Assembly (NCBI RefSeq): GCF_016907515.1
Contig: NZ_JAFBBY010000001.1
Coordinates: 1,922,001 to 1,986,000, forward strand
DNA length: 64,000 nucleotides
Direction: 5' to 3'
Source of the DNA: Nocardioides nitrophenolicus
GTDB lineage: Bacteria; Actinomycetota; Actinomycetes; Propionibacteriales; Nocardioidaceae
How positions within the stretch are numbered: the stretch's first letter is position 1; each line of letters opens with the position of its first letter. Positions 52,473 through 61,139 of this stretch are shown here, piece by piece. A program made the translations under genes and the position numbers. Under the pieces are notes generated by a model. It was not told the origin of the DNA, made no database searches, and saw only the letters and a program-made list of their open reading frames with translations.

Positions 52473-52960
52473 GCGGAGGTCAGGCCGACGGCGTCGTCGA
52501 AGAGGTCGCCGAAGCCGAGGGCGCGGGCGATCTCGGAGAGCATCTCGTCGGGGTACAGCTCGTCGTCGTCGAGGATCGCGGCGAGGTCCATCGCGTCGAC
52601 GCCGAGGTCGCTGAGCAGCTCCAGGTCGCCGGCGGGCTCGGGGTCGTCCTCGTCGTCGACCGGGGGCAGCCCGAGGTGCTCGACGACGACCGCCGCCACC
52701 TCCCACTCGGTCGCGGCGGTGATGTCGGACAGCAGCACCCGGGTCCGGGGTCCGGCGACCCGGACCACGACGAAGAAGTCCTCGTCGACGGCGACCAGTC
52801 CGACCGCGCCCCCGTCGCCCGGGAACCGACGCAGCGCGGCCGCGAGGGTGTCGACGTCGACGGCGTGGTCGGGCGACAGCTCGGCGACCTGCCACACGCC
52901 CTCCTCGCGGTAGGCGGCGACGGCGAAGTCGACGGACTCGATGGCCGAGCTGGCGGTCAT
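52469..52960 (-). CDS. tRNA adenosine deaminase-associated protein
   Basis: 163 residues, acidic, with no signal peptide. The opening SVDFAVAAYREEGVWQVAEL and the C-terminal LGVDAMDLAAILDDDELYPDEMLSEIARALGFGDLFDDAV are characteristic of the small protein encoded directly upstream of tadA in many actinobacteria. Its 3' end overlaps the tadA start. The biochemical role is not established; an accessory function for TadA is assumed from conserved linkage. Confidence 0.88.
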   Translation of the reverse strand: MTASSAIESVDFAVAAYREEGVWQVAELSPDHAVDVDTLAAALRRFPGDGGAVGLVAVDEDFFVVVRVAGPRTRVLLSDITAATEWEVAAVVVEHLGLPPVDDEDDPEPAGDLELLSDLGVDAMDLAAILDDDELYPDEMLSEIARALGFGDLFDDAVGLTSA

Positions 52961-53015
52961 GCGTCAAGCCTGACACGGGACCGGGCGCGGGGCCAGTGGG
53001 TTCTGCCCGCCGGGC

Positions 53016-54140
53016 TCAGCGAAACAGCGTCGACCCGAGCGGGCGGGTGGCGGAGTGCCCCGGCAGGACCAGGAAGGTGCCGGTGGCGGTGGTGGTGGCG
53101 AACTCCATCATCCGGTCGGACTCGTCGAGGCGCTGCATGGTGGCGGTGAACGCGCGCAGGGTGTTCTGGAAGCTGATGAACAGCAGCCCCGGTGACGGCT
53201 CGTCGATGGAGTAGGAGCGGCGCAGCATCATCGGTACGCCGACGTCGAGGGGGTGCGCCCGGCGCACGTGGGAGTCGGCCGGGATCAGGTACCTGCCGTC
53301 GGGCGTCTTGGCGGTGAGATTCGGGTCGCCCTTCCCCGACAGCGGGACCGAGCTGGCCCGCTCGCGGCCGACCGCGGCCTCCTGCTCGCCGGTCGACAGG
53401 GCGCGCCAGGCGTCGACGTCGATCCGGAACCGGCGGACCACCGCGATGGTGCCGCCCACGACCGGCTCCGGGCCGGCCAGCCACACCGACGCGTCGAGCT
53501 CGTCGGATCCCCGGGGCGCGATGATCCCGTCCTGGAAGCCCTGGACGTTGCGCGCGGCCCTGACCCCCTTGTCGGAGGTGTCCTCGGCGGCGCCGCGCCA
53601 GGCCCGCTGCGACCAGCGCAGGGTCGTCCGGTCCTCGAGGAGCGCCCGCACCGAGCTGACGGCCATCGACACGACGAGCGGGTCGGTGGCGCACACCTGC
53701 ACCCACAGGTCGCCACCCCGGCCGTGCTCGGCGATCTCCTCGCGACCGAACTCGGGCAGCTCGCTCGCCCCGGGCAACCCGGGGTCGACGGCCGCGACCA
53801 GGCGCGGGCCCACCCCGACGGTGACGGTGAGGTCGCCGGGCGCGACGCCCTGGACGCCGGCGTCGGTCAGCTCGACGACGAGGGCGCCGAGGTCGCGCAG
53901 CAGCGGACCCGGTCCGCCCGCCCCGTCGACGACGTCGAGGACGAGCGAGACCAGCTGGGCCTGCGGCAGCGCGGGCCGGACGATGCCGGCCTGCTGGGCG
54001 CCGTTCGGGTCCACGGCCGGCGGGCCGGCGGCCGCCTCCGGTCCCGGCGCGGCCGGGTCCTCGCCCGCCCGGCACGCGGCCAGGCCGACGGCCGAGGCGA
54101 CGCCGAGGCCCACCAGGCCACGGCGGGTGGTGCGGCTCAT
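53016..54140 (-). CDS. Dyp-type heme peroxidase, Tat-exported lipoprotein-like
   Basis: 374 residues from an ATG at 54140 (ATGA overlap with the sortase stop). The N-terminus SRTTRRGLVGLGVASAVGLAAC combines a twin-arginine motif with a lipobox ending in Cys23, so the folded enzyme would be exported and possibly lipid-anchored. The Dyp motif GFQDG (distal Asp) and the proximal heme His in DSHVRRAHP are present, followed by the LLFISFQNTLRAF core. It resembles EfeB, but no EfeU or EfeO gene is nearby. Instead it ends an operon of surface proteins and a sortase, suggesting oxidative cross-linking or protection at the cell surface (inference). Confidence 0.88.
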   Translation of the reverse strand: MSRTTRRGLVGLGVASAVGLAACRAGEDPAAPGPEAAAGPPAVDPNGAQQAGIVRPALPQAQLVSLVLDVVDGAGGPGPLLRDLGALVVELTDAGVQGVAPGDLTVTVGVGPRLVAAVDPGLPGASELPEFGREEIAEHGRGGDLWVQVCATDPLVVSMAVSSVRALLEDRTTLRWSQRAWRGAAEDTSDKGVRAARNVQGFQDGIIAPRGSDELDASVWLAGPEPVVGGTIAVVRRFRIDVDAWRALSTGEQEAAVGRERASSVPLSGKGDPNLTAKTPDGRYLIPADSHVRRAHPLDVGVPMMLRRSYSIDEPSPGLLFISFQNTLRAFTATMQRLDESDRMMEFATTTATGTFLVLPGHSATRPLGSTLFR

Positions 54141-54733
54141 CCGTCGGAGACGGGCGTCGCGTACCAGATCGTGCGGTGCGTCCAGCGTCCCGGACCGAGC
54201 CGCTTGCCCGAGCACACCACGATCACCAGCTGCTCGGGCCCCCACCAGCGGAACGCCTTCTTGCGCGGGACCTTGGTCGCGCCGTACTTCTTGCGCTTGG
54301 TGACCTGGTAGCAGGCCGTCGCCGAGCCGGCGCCGTTGGCGAGCACCAGCCGGTCGCCCACGGCCAGCGAGCGCAGCAGCGCGTTGCCGAGCGCGGAGTC
54401 GTCGGGCCAGGTGTGCGCCGCCATGATCACGGTGCCCTCGCCCTCACCCGGCCGGACCTGCGGGTCGAGGCCCATCAGCCACTTGCCGCGCTTGGTGACC
54501 GGCGGCGTCCCGACAGCGCCCGACGGGGTACGACGCACGCGAACCACGCCGACGCTCCGGTCGATCGCCGGGATGCTGATCGACGCCGGGGAGAGCGGGC
54601 CGGCCGGCGTGGCGCAGGAGACGGCGGCGCGCACCCGCGGCTCGGGCGTGCGCGCGCTCGCGCCGGGGACGGCGGCCCCGGCCAGAGCGACGGTGAGCGC
54701 GGCGGCGACGGCGATACGACGGACGGGGCTCAT
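54137..54733 (-). CDS. Stand-alone class E/F-type sortase
   Basis: 198 residues from an ATG at 54733 with GGGAGG upstream. An N-terminal hydrophobic segment (residues 7-27) is a signal or anchor. The sortase triad is His107 (VIMAAHTWPD), Cys174 (IVVCSGKR) and Arg187 (THRTIWYAT). It cleaves a sorting signal and transfers the protein to the wall. It overlaps genes on both sides. The long SdrD-like protein encoded first in the operon ends in LPETVQQ but lacks the usual hydrophobic tail, so the real substrate is uncertain. Confidence 0.82.
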   Translation of the reverse strand: MSPVRRIAVAAALTVALAGAAVPGASARTPEPRVRAAVSCATPAGPLSPASISIPAIDRSVGVVRVRRTPSGAVGTPPVTKRGKWLMGLDPQVRPGEGEGTVIMAAHTWPDDSALGNALLRSLAVGDRLVLANGAGSATACYQVTKRKKYGATKVPRKKAFRWWGPEQLVIVVCSGKRLGPGRWTHRTIWYATPVSDG

Positions 54734-56061
54734 GATGCCTCCCACAGCAGATCGGCGAACAGGGAACGCGGCGGCACCGGGATGCTCGCCAGGTCGGGCA
54801 TGGCGACGGTGGCCGGCAGCGGGTCGGGCGCCTGCTCGACGTCGCTCATCCCGGGCTGGTCGGGGGGCATCGGCACCTCCAGGAAGCTGATGCCCGCGGG
54901 CGCGGGTGCGAAGGCCACCAGCGCGGCCGGGTCCGCGGCGGCGCCCTGGGTCGACGCGTCGCAGGCGGCACCGGCCAGGCCGGCGGGCAGCGTGCTGCTC
55001 CCCCGCTCCGGGCAGTTGCCGACCCCCGGCGTCGCGGACGAGGAGATGTCGGCGAAGTCGACCCGGTTGCCGTCGTACGCATTGCCGGTGAAGGTGTTGG
55101 CGAGCGCCGGCAGGTCGCTGTTGTGGGAGACGGCCACGCCGGTGCGGGGGTGTCCCTCGATCCGGTTGCGGACGAACTGGTTCTCGGTGCCGCCGGAGAT
55201 CCCGATCCCGATCCCGAAGCCTCCGTCGGCCTGCGCCGGCGTCTGCGCGTGGGCGTTGTCGACGACCAGGTTGCCGGCCACCACGTCGCCCTTCTCGGGG
55301 ATGAACGCCTCCTGGTAGTCGGACAGGAAGGTCATCCCGACCCGGTTGGAGCTGAACCGGTTGCCGACCACCATCATCGGCTCGGACGCGTTGGCGTTCT
55401 CGAAGCCGACGGCGTTGCGCTCGCCGACATTGCCGGTGACCAGGATGTCGCAGGCCCGGCACTGACCGACGTAGAAGCCGCTGTCGGCCGAGCCGCTGGC
55501 GTAGTTGTCGCGGATCACACCGTGCTGGGCGTTGAACGCGTAGATGCCGTACAGGCCGTTGTCGGCCGCGGTCACGTGGTCGATCTGGAAGCGCTGCAGC
55601 GGCGGGAACTCCTCGGGGTCGAAGTTCTCGTAGCCGTCGTCGGTGTTGGCGCGCGGTCCGTTGTCGTCGTGCAGCCCGGTCACCAGCACGCCGTAGAAGG
55701 TGTGGTTGCGCACGGTGAGGTTCTGCACCCGCACCCCGTCGGCGATGCCGACCACGCCCTGCGGACGCAGCCCATCGCCGTCGATGACGACGCCGTTGCG
55801 GTCCGTGCCGCGGACGGTGACGTCCGGGGTGCGGACCACCACGCTCTCCCGGTAGGTGCCGGGCGAGACCAGGACCAGGCCGCCCTCCGCGACCGCGTCG
55901 ACCGCCTTCTGGATGGTCGCCGCGTCCTGGGGCACCCGCACGACGGCGGCGCCCTCGGCCGGGCCGCCAGGAGCGCCGGGCTCGTCGCCCGAGCCACAGG
56001 CGCTGAGGAGCGCGACCAGCAGGGCCGCGACCACCGCTGTCGCGAGAGCCGGTCGGATCAT
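54730..56061 (-). CDS. Right-handed beta-helix lipoprotein
   Basis: 443 residues from an ATG at 56061 (TGATG junction; a GTG one codon earlier is possible). The signal peptide ends in a lipobox (LLSACGS), so the protein is lipid-anchored outside the membrane. VPQDAATIQKAVDAVAEGGLVLVSPGTYRESV is the typical opening of NosD/pectate-lyase-like beta-helices, followed by many short coils (DNYASGSADSGFYV, NRFSSNRVGMTFL). A Cys pair at CRAC probably forms a disulfide. The C-terminal 90 residues are Pro/Ala-rich. Carbohydrate binding or cleavage is possible, but no catalytic residues can be named. Confidence 0.8.
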   Translation of the reverse strand: MIRPALATAVVAALLVALLSACGSGDEPGAPGGPAEGAAVVRVPQDAATIQKAVDAVAEGGLVLVSPGTYRESVVVRTPDVTVRGTDRNGVVIDGDGLRPQGVVGIADGVRVQNLTVRNHTFYGVLVTGLHDDNGPRANTDDGYENFDPEEFPPLQRFQIDHVTAADNGLYGIYAFNAQHGVIRDNYASGSADSGFYVGQCRACDILVTGNVGERNAVGFENANASEPMMVVGNRFSSNRVGMTFLSDYQEAFIPEKGDVVAGNLVVDNAHAQTPAQADGGFGIGIGISGGTENQFVRNRIEGHPRTGVAVSHNSDLPALANTFTGNAYDGNRVDFADISSSATPGVGNCPERGSSTLPAGLAGAACDASTQGAAADPAALVAFAPAPAGISFLEVPMPPDQPGMSDVEQAPDPLPATVAMPDLASIPVPPRSLFADLLWEAS

Positions 56062-56789
56062 CACGCCCTCCTCAGGAAGCGCAGCACCTTGGCGGGGATC
56101 TCGTCGGGCGCCGGAGCCTCCTCGACCGTGAACACGGCCGGGTCCCCAGAGCCGATCCGGGCCTCCATCCGCTCCAGGTGGCCGGTGGCGTCGACCCAGT
56201 AGGTCGTCCTCGACTCGGTCTTCCCGTCCGCGGAGCCGGGACCCGTCATCACCCAGACCCGGTCCTCGCCCTTGCCCTCGGTACGCAGCAGACGGGCGCT
56301 GCTCTGCTGGAGCAGCACCGGGTTCTCCGGGCGGTCGTCGCCGAGCTGCAGCGCGAGGGCCAGCGCCACGTCGAGCGGCTGCGAGGAGTCCATGGCGCGC
56401 TGTGACCAGGCGGTGGCCTTCGGCACCTGCGCCGGGTCGTCACCACTCGCCGTACCGACCTGCTCGGCGCTCCACGCGATGACGCCCGAGGCGACCGGGT
56501 CGGAGGTCGCCGGGTCGGTCGCCTGGTAGCTGCCGTACGCCGCGTGCACCCGCAGGTCCACCAGTACGTCGGCGTCCATGTCGACGGTCCCCTGAGCCTT
56601 GATCTCGAGCCGGATCGTGCCGGCGGAGTAGTTGTTGAACCGGACCACCGCGAGCGCCTGCGCCTGCTCGTTCGTCAGCGGCCGCGGGCCGTCGTCCTGC
56701 TTGGTCGCTGCCTGCTGGCCACCGCAGGCGGCCAGGCAGACAGCAGCGGCCACGACGAGGAGTGCTCGCCGTGGCCGCTGCCGTGTCAT
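56061..56789 (-). CDS. Lipoprotein of unknown function
   Basis: 242 residues from an ATG at 56789 (TGATG overlap with the SdrD-like stop; a GTG lies one codon earlier). The N-terminus RQRPRRALLVVAAAVCLAACGG is a lipoprotein signal with lipobox LAAC. The mature part alternates beta strands and has conserved-looking VWVMTGPG and TTYWVDATGHLERMEARI segments, reminiscent of lipoproteins with a beta-rich LolA/LppX-like fold, but I cannot place it firmly. It is second in the surface operon. Confidence 0.7.
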   Translation of the reverse strand: MTRQRPRRALLVVAAAVCLAACGGQQAATKQDDGPRPLTNEQAQALAVVRFNNYSAGTIRLEIKAQGTVDMDADVLVDLRVHAAYGSYQATDPATSDPVASGVIAWSAEQVGTASGDDPAQVPKATAWSQRAMDSSQPLDVALALALQLGDDRPENPVLLQQSSARLLRTEGKGEDRVWVMTGPGSADGKTESRTTYWVDATGHLERMEARIGSGDPAVFTVEEAPAPDEIPAKVLRFLRRA

Positions 56790-59700
56790 CACTGCTGAAC
56801 GGTCTCAGGAAGCTGTCGCGCACCCGTCGCCGGGGTACCCGCAACCGCGCCGGTCTTGGCGTGGAACTTGTCCTTGTCCTTCAGCTTCTCGCCCTTCGGA
56901 CCCACACCCTTGATGGTGATCTTGTCCGCGTGCAGCGGAGCGTTGGCCTTGAGGGTGAGCTTGGCGGTGCAGTAGAAGGTGACGCCCGGCTTCCAGGTCT
57001 TCGGGTTCGCGCCGAAGCTGGCCTTCCAGGTCACCACACCCTTCTTGTTCGCCTTCGCGGTCGTGCCGTCCGGGAAGGTGCACTTGAAGTCGGTGATGTC
57101 GGCGCCCTTGAGCGTCTTGTCGCTCACCGTCACGTCGTGCACCGGAGCGGTGCCGACGTTCGTGGCGGGCATCTCGATCTTCCGGGTCTTGCCCGGCTTG
57201 AACGTCATCGCCGTCTTCTTGGTGTCGGCCTCGGTCCCGGTCTTCTTGTCCCGCTTGGTGATCACGATCTCCGGGTGATAGCCGGTGGTCGCGTAGTAGC
57301 GGTCCGCGTCGGTCACGGGAGCCGCGCCCTCGACCTTGAGCCCGGTGATCGGGTTGAACTGGTCGGCCACGACCTTGATCTCGTCACCGTGGTCCTGACC
57401 GGCCTCCAGGTTGACCGAGCCGACGCAGGGGAACGAGTCGCCCGGCTCGAAGATGCCACCCCAGGTCGTCCCCGTCGCCGGTCCACCCAGCGCCGAGAAG
57501 TCACAGGTCAGGCCGGTCATCGCCGGCTGGCCGAGCGTCTGGTCGGAGACCACCACGTTGCCGAGCGCGGCCGAGCCGTTGTTGGTGACGATCATCTTCA
57601 CCGGCTGCGGACCGGTCATCCCGTCCGAGCCCGCCTGGTAGACCGTCGGCGAGGCCTGGTTGTTGGCGTGCGACAGCGCGCCACCCGGAGGCCCTGCCAG
57701 GCGACCGTCGTACTTGACGACATGGATCTTCGGGATCGGCGTGAAGCCGATGTCGAAGCTGTGGTCGTTCTGGCCCGGGTCGCCGGTGGTGACCGGAACC
57801 GTCGGGAAGCCGCCCACGAGCGTCGCCTTGCTGTCGCCCTCGTCCGTGCCGGACTTGGTCAGCTGCCAGACCGCGGGGTCGAGCGGGGCGCCCGGCTCGT
57901 AGTCGTCGGGGTTGTCCATCTTGATGACGTACTTCGAGTTGTAGGTCAGGCCCTCGACGTCACGGGAGTCGAAGTAGTACTCGCCCTTGTCGTTGGTCGT
58001 GGTCGTGGCGACCAGGTTGCCCTGCTCGTCGTAGAGGTTGACCGTGGCGCCCACCACCGGGAGCTCGCCCGGCTGCTGGTCGCCCGTGGCGGCGTCGTTG
58101 TACCAGACCCGGTTGCCGATCTGGATCGGCGCCAGGTCGCACAGCACGTCCATGTCGGCCAGGCCCTGGCCCTTGCCGTAGTTGGTGCCGAAGCCGCTGG
58201 CCTCGCCGATGGTCTGGCCGTGCACGGTGTCACCGGTGCCCCGGTTCTTGACGGTGATGGCCTGGGTGTTGATCGCCCCGCCACCGTCCATCTCGTCGAT
58301 GATCAGGCCGACCTCGGCCCGGCTCATCGTCATGCCGGCGAAGGTGCCGTTCGGGTGGATCACGGTCGTGTCGTAGAACCAGGACGCGTTGGGCGTGGTC
58401 ACCGCCACCCCACAGCCGCCGTCCACGTCGAGGACGTAGTTGCCGCCCTCGAGGCAGGCCTTGTTGAGGCCGCCGCCGACCTGGGTGTAGGGGTAGACCG
58501 CGGCGCCGCCGACGAGCTCGCGCTCCAGGTTGACGCCGCCCATGTCGCCGTTGCGGTCGCGGAAGGCCAGGTCCAGGTCGCCATTGGCCTCGACCACGAT
58601 CTTGCCGAGCATCGGGGTCGAGACCGCGCTCTGGCCGTTGCCGCCACACCACAGCTGGGTGTTCCAGGCGTACCAGCCGGCGTTGCCCATGCAGTGGTAG
58701 CCGTCACCGGCGCGGGTGTAGGTGTTGAGCTGCTTGTTGATCGGCTGGCCGGTCAGCGCGTAGGTGTCCTCGTCGAAGGTGAGGACGACCGCGCGCATCG
58801 AGTCGGGACGCGGGTTGGCCGCGGTCGCCTCGGTCTCGCCTGAGCAGACGCCTCCGACGTACAGGGTGCCCTCGTCCTCGCCGAGACCCATCGGGCGCCA
58901 GTCGTCGGCCGTCGCACACGCCGGCGTGGGCTGCGGGATCGGGAAGGAGGTCAGCGCGACGGCCGCACCGGAGGTGTCGGTGGCGTCGTAGACGTAGACC
59001 TTCTTGTCGGCCATGTTGACGACGAAGAGCTTGGAGTAGTCGTCGCTCATCACGATGGCGCCGAGCGACTCCTTGCCGACGACCGCGGCGAACGCGGCGT
59101 CCTCGTCACCGCCGTCGGCGACGGTGGTGAAGTCGTGCGGCGTGGTGCCGGCGTTGGGCACCGTCGCGAACGCCTTGGTCGTGCCGGTCGCGGGGTCGGT
59201 GACGTAGATGCCGCCGGCGCCGAGCGGGCCGTAGGCGCCGTTGCGCTTGGCGTAGGCCGCCGAGAAGACGTTCTTCCGGATCCGGTCGTAGGCGATGCCG
59301 TAGACCGTGCCGGTGCCGGTGCCGGCCTCGGAGGTGGTCTCCGACTGGGCGATGTCCTCGTAGCTGACCGACGTGTAGTTCTTGAGGAACAGCGTGTCGC
59401 GCGGGCTGGTGTCGACCGAGTCGGAGTCGGCGTGGTTGAACATGCCGGGCTGGCAGGCGTTGGCGACCTGCGGGTTCGACTGGCAGTAGTCGCGCGGGCG
59501 CCAGAAGCCGGTGGTCACGGCGACGTCGCCGTCGGTCAGGTCGACGAACTCCTGGTTCGACGAGAGCCGGGTGGCGCTCGGGGTGTCCGCCGGGTCGTCG
59601 AACGAGGCGACGGCCGGCTCGAAGCGGGTCGGGTCGGGGTTGGCCACGTCGACGCGGTACTTGCCGCCCGTGAGCCGGGTGTCACCGGCGGGCAGCGTCG

Positions 59701-59992
59701 CGATGCCGTTGGCGTCGGTCACCAGGTTGGCGGTGGCGCCGAACGCGTCGGTCACCGTGACCGTGGCGCCGGCGAAGGGGAGGTCGATGACCGGGTCGTA
59801 CTGGCCGTTGCCGCCCATGTCGCGGATGACGCGCACGGTCAGTGCGTCATCCGTGCTCGCGGCCTGCGCCGGGGCGGCGACCGGGCCGGTCGCGGTGAAG
59901 GTGACCGCGCCGGCCGCGACCGCGGCGAGCGCGGTCAGCCGGGCCACCGCTCGGCGCGGGAGCAGAGCGCGCCCAGAAGGTCCTGACGTCAC
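56789..59992 (-). CDS. Giant SdrD-like surface protein
   Basis: 1067 residues from a GTG at 59992 with GAGGAA 6 bases upstream. A signal peptide ends near residue 45 (APAQA). An SdrD B-like domain (about 50-165, with DMGGNGQYD) is followed by a 400-residue region with propeller-like repeats. A second SdrD B domain (about 620-740, GNRVWYNDAATGDQQPGE) and two DUF11-like repeats (about 750-890 and 905-1040) complete the body. The last residues are TPATGARQLPETVQQ: sorting-signal-like sequence without the hydrophobic helix and basic tail. It heads an operon with two lipoproteins, a sortase and a Dyp peroxidase. A long surface stalk or adhesin is inferred. Confidence 0.82.
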   Translation of the reverse strand: MTSGPSGRALLPRRAVARLTALAAVAAGAVTFTATGPVAAPAQAASTDDALTVRVIRDMGGNGQYDPVIDLPFAGATVTVTDAFGATANLVTDANGIATLPAGDTRLTGGKYRVDVANPDPTRFEPAVASFDDPADTPSATRLSSNQEFVDLTDGDVAVTTGFWRPRDYCQSNPQVANACQPGMFNHADSDSVDTSPRDTLFLKNYTSVSYEDIAQSETTSEAGTGTGTVYGIAYDRIRKNVFSAAYAKRNGAYGPLGAGGIYVTDPATGTTKAFATVPNAGTTPHDFTTVADGGDEDAAFAAVVGKESLGAIVMSDDYSKLFVVNMADKKVYVYDATDTSGAAVALTSFPIPQPTPACATADDWRPMGLGEDEGTLYVGGVCSGETEATAANPRPDSMRAVVLTFDEDTYALTGQPINKQLNTYTRAGDGYHCMGNAGWYAWNTQLWCGGNGQSAVSTPMLGKIVVEANGDLDLAFRDRNGDMGGVNLERELVGGAAVYPYTQVGGGLNKACLEGGNYVLDVDGGCGVAVTTPNASWFYDTTVIHPNGTFAGMTMSRAEVGLIIDEMDGGGAINTQAITVKNRGTGDTVHGQTIGEASGFGTNYGKGQGLADMDVLCDLAPIQIGNRVWYNDAATGDQQPGELPVVGATVNLYDEQGNLVATTTTNDKGEYYFDSRDVEGLTYNSKYVIKMDNPDDYEPGAPLDPAVWQLTKSGTDEGDSKATLVGGFPTVPVTTGDPGQNDHSFDIGFTPIPKIHVVKYDGRLAGPPGGALSHANNQASPTVYQAGSDGMTGPQPVKMIVTNNGSAALGNVVVSDQTLGQPAMTGLTCDFSALGGPATGTTWGGIFEPGDSFPCVGSVNLEAGQDHGDEIKVVADQFNPITGLKVEGAAPVTDADRYYATTGYHPEIVITKRDKKTGTEADTKKTAMTFKPGKTRKIEMPATNVGTAPVHDVTVSDKTLKGADITDFKCTFPDGTTAKANKKGVVTWKASFGANPKTWKPGVTFYCTAKLTLKANAPLHADKITIKGVGPKGEKLKDKDKFHAKTGAVAGTPATGARQLPETVQQ

Positions 59993-60113
59993 GTCGAGTT
60001 CCTCGCTTCTCTGTTGGGGGGGAGGAAGAAAACACAGTGATCCCAAAGATCGCTACGGACGCTAGCGGCGAGACAGCGACCTACTCGGAAGATGCTTGAA
60101 TCTGACTGAGAAA

Positions 60114-60133
60114 TGTCCCCTGAACGGGTGACA
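60114..60133. promoter_or_regulatory. Surface-regulon palindrome (site b)
   Basis: TGTCCCCTGAACGGGTGACA lies 122 bases upstream of the SdrD-like start. It matches the 20-bp family. The 59993-60194 gap holds this site, the hairpin at 60167 and no gene. Confidence 0.5.
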
Positions 60134-60166
60134 GGAGATGGTGACGAATTCACCATCAATCGCATT

Positions 60167-60186
60167 TGACCCCCTTTCGGGGGTCA
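60167..60186 (-). terminator. Hairpin after the orphan response regulator (possible site f)
   Basis: TGACCCCC/GGGGGTCA with loop TTTC, 9 bases after the response regulator stop. It can act as its terminator, yet it also aligns with the 20-bp surface palindromes, so it may be a second operator for the SdrD operon. Confidence 0.5.
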
Positions 60187-60194
60187 GGGCGAAA

Positions 60195-60923
60195 TCAGCT
60201 CGCACCGGATTGTCCATCGAGGGGAGCGGGGCTCATCAGCCCGTCGCGGATCGCCTCCCGGTTGAGGTCGATCTTGGTCCGCACCGGACGCCCCACCTCC
60301 GCGTACTTGGCCTTCACCCGCTCCAGGTACTTCTTGACCGTGTCTCGCTTGACGCCGAGCGCGGCGGCGACCGCGTCGAGGGTCAGGCCGGACGCGTAGA
60401 GGACCAGGGCCCGCTCCTCCTGGTCGCTGAGCCGGGGCCGCTGGGCGTCGCCGGCCATCACGCTCGCCAGCTCCGGGGTGATCCACTGGCGGCGCCGGAG
60501 CACGGCCCACACCGCGGCGACGATGTCCTCCTCGGTGTCTCTCTTCCCCACGAAACCGGAGACTCCGGCACGGATCATGGCGCGCACGAGCGGCACCGAG
60601 GCCATCGCCGAGAGCACCAGGACGCGCATGCCGGATCGCACCAGCCGCTCGACGACGGCCGGGTCCGCGTCGCGGCCGCGGTCGACGACGAGGTCGAGCA
60701 CGACCAGGTGCGGCAGCGACTGCGGCGTGCCGCCCGCCATCCAGGACACCAGCTCGTCGAGGGTCTCGACCGAGTGCACGACCCGCAGTCCGGCCTGCCG
60801 GGTGAGCAGCTCCTCGGTACGCAGCCGCTGCAACCGGTGGTCCTCGACGATCGCCACCCGCCAGTACGCCGGTCCGCCCTCCTGCACCTCGACCACGAAC
60901 GCAGCCTCCTCACGCCTCACCAT
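60195..60923 (-). CDS. Orphan NarL/LuxR-type response regulator
   Basis: 242 residues from the ATG at 60923; a GTG at 60896 has a better ribosome-binding site (GAGGAGG, 8 bases). The receiver domain has VEDH, phospho-acceptor Asp77 (VLDLVVDRG), Ser in VLVLSAMAS and Lys in VGKRD. The LuxR helix-turn-helix has [44 protein letters not shown]. It is clearly paralogous to the regulator at 7012-7695. No kinase gene is adjacent, so it may share the kinase at 7767. It lies immediately upstream of, and co-directional with, the SdrD surface operon, its likely target. Confidence 0.85.
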   Translation of the reverse strand: MVRREEAAFVVEVQEGGPAYWRVAIVEDHRLQRLRTEELLTRQAGLRVVHSVETLDELVSWMAGGTPQSLPHLVVLDLVVDRGRDADPAVVERLVRSGMRVLVLSAMASVPLVRAMIRAGVSGFVGKRDTEEDIVAAVWAVLRRRQWITPELASVMAGDAQRPRLSDQEERALVLYASGLTLDAVAAALGVKRDTVKKYLERVKAKYAEVGRPVRTKIDLNREAIRDGLMSPAPLDGQSGAS

Positions 60924-61126
60924 CGATCTCGAATTCCGTCTCCCGAGAAGCGGGACGGATCATGGCACGTCGCTATGACGTGGTGCCGGGCTGGAAATAT
61001 CGATTATGAAGTCCCCCGCCGTCCAATTCGGCGCCCGCATTCGACGACGAATTCCGAGTGGGCGGCGAGGTGGTCGCACACGCGCCGCGGCGCCCGCTCG
61101 ACTGCGGTCCCGGCCCCGGGTTCATC

Positions 61127-61132
61127 TAGGCT
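61127..61132 (+). promoter_or_regulatory. -10 box of a leaderless upp promoter
   Basis: TAGGCT lies 7 bases before the upp ATG (61140) and no ribosome-binding site is seen, matching the leaderless arrangement. Confidence 0.45.
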
Positions 61133-61139
61133 CACCACC

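Noticed and set aside
60000..60195. Riboswitch or small RNA upstream of the SdrD operon
   Set aside because: Only the palindromes and a hairpin are seen; no known riboswitch core could be recognised.
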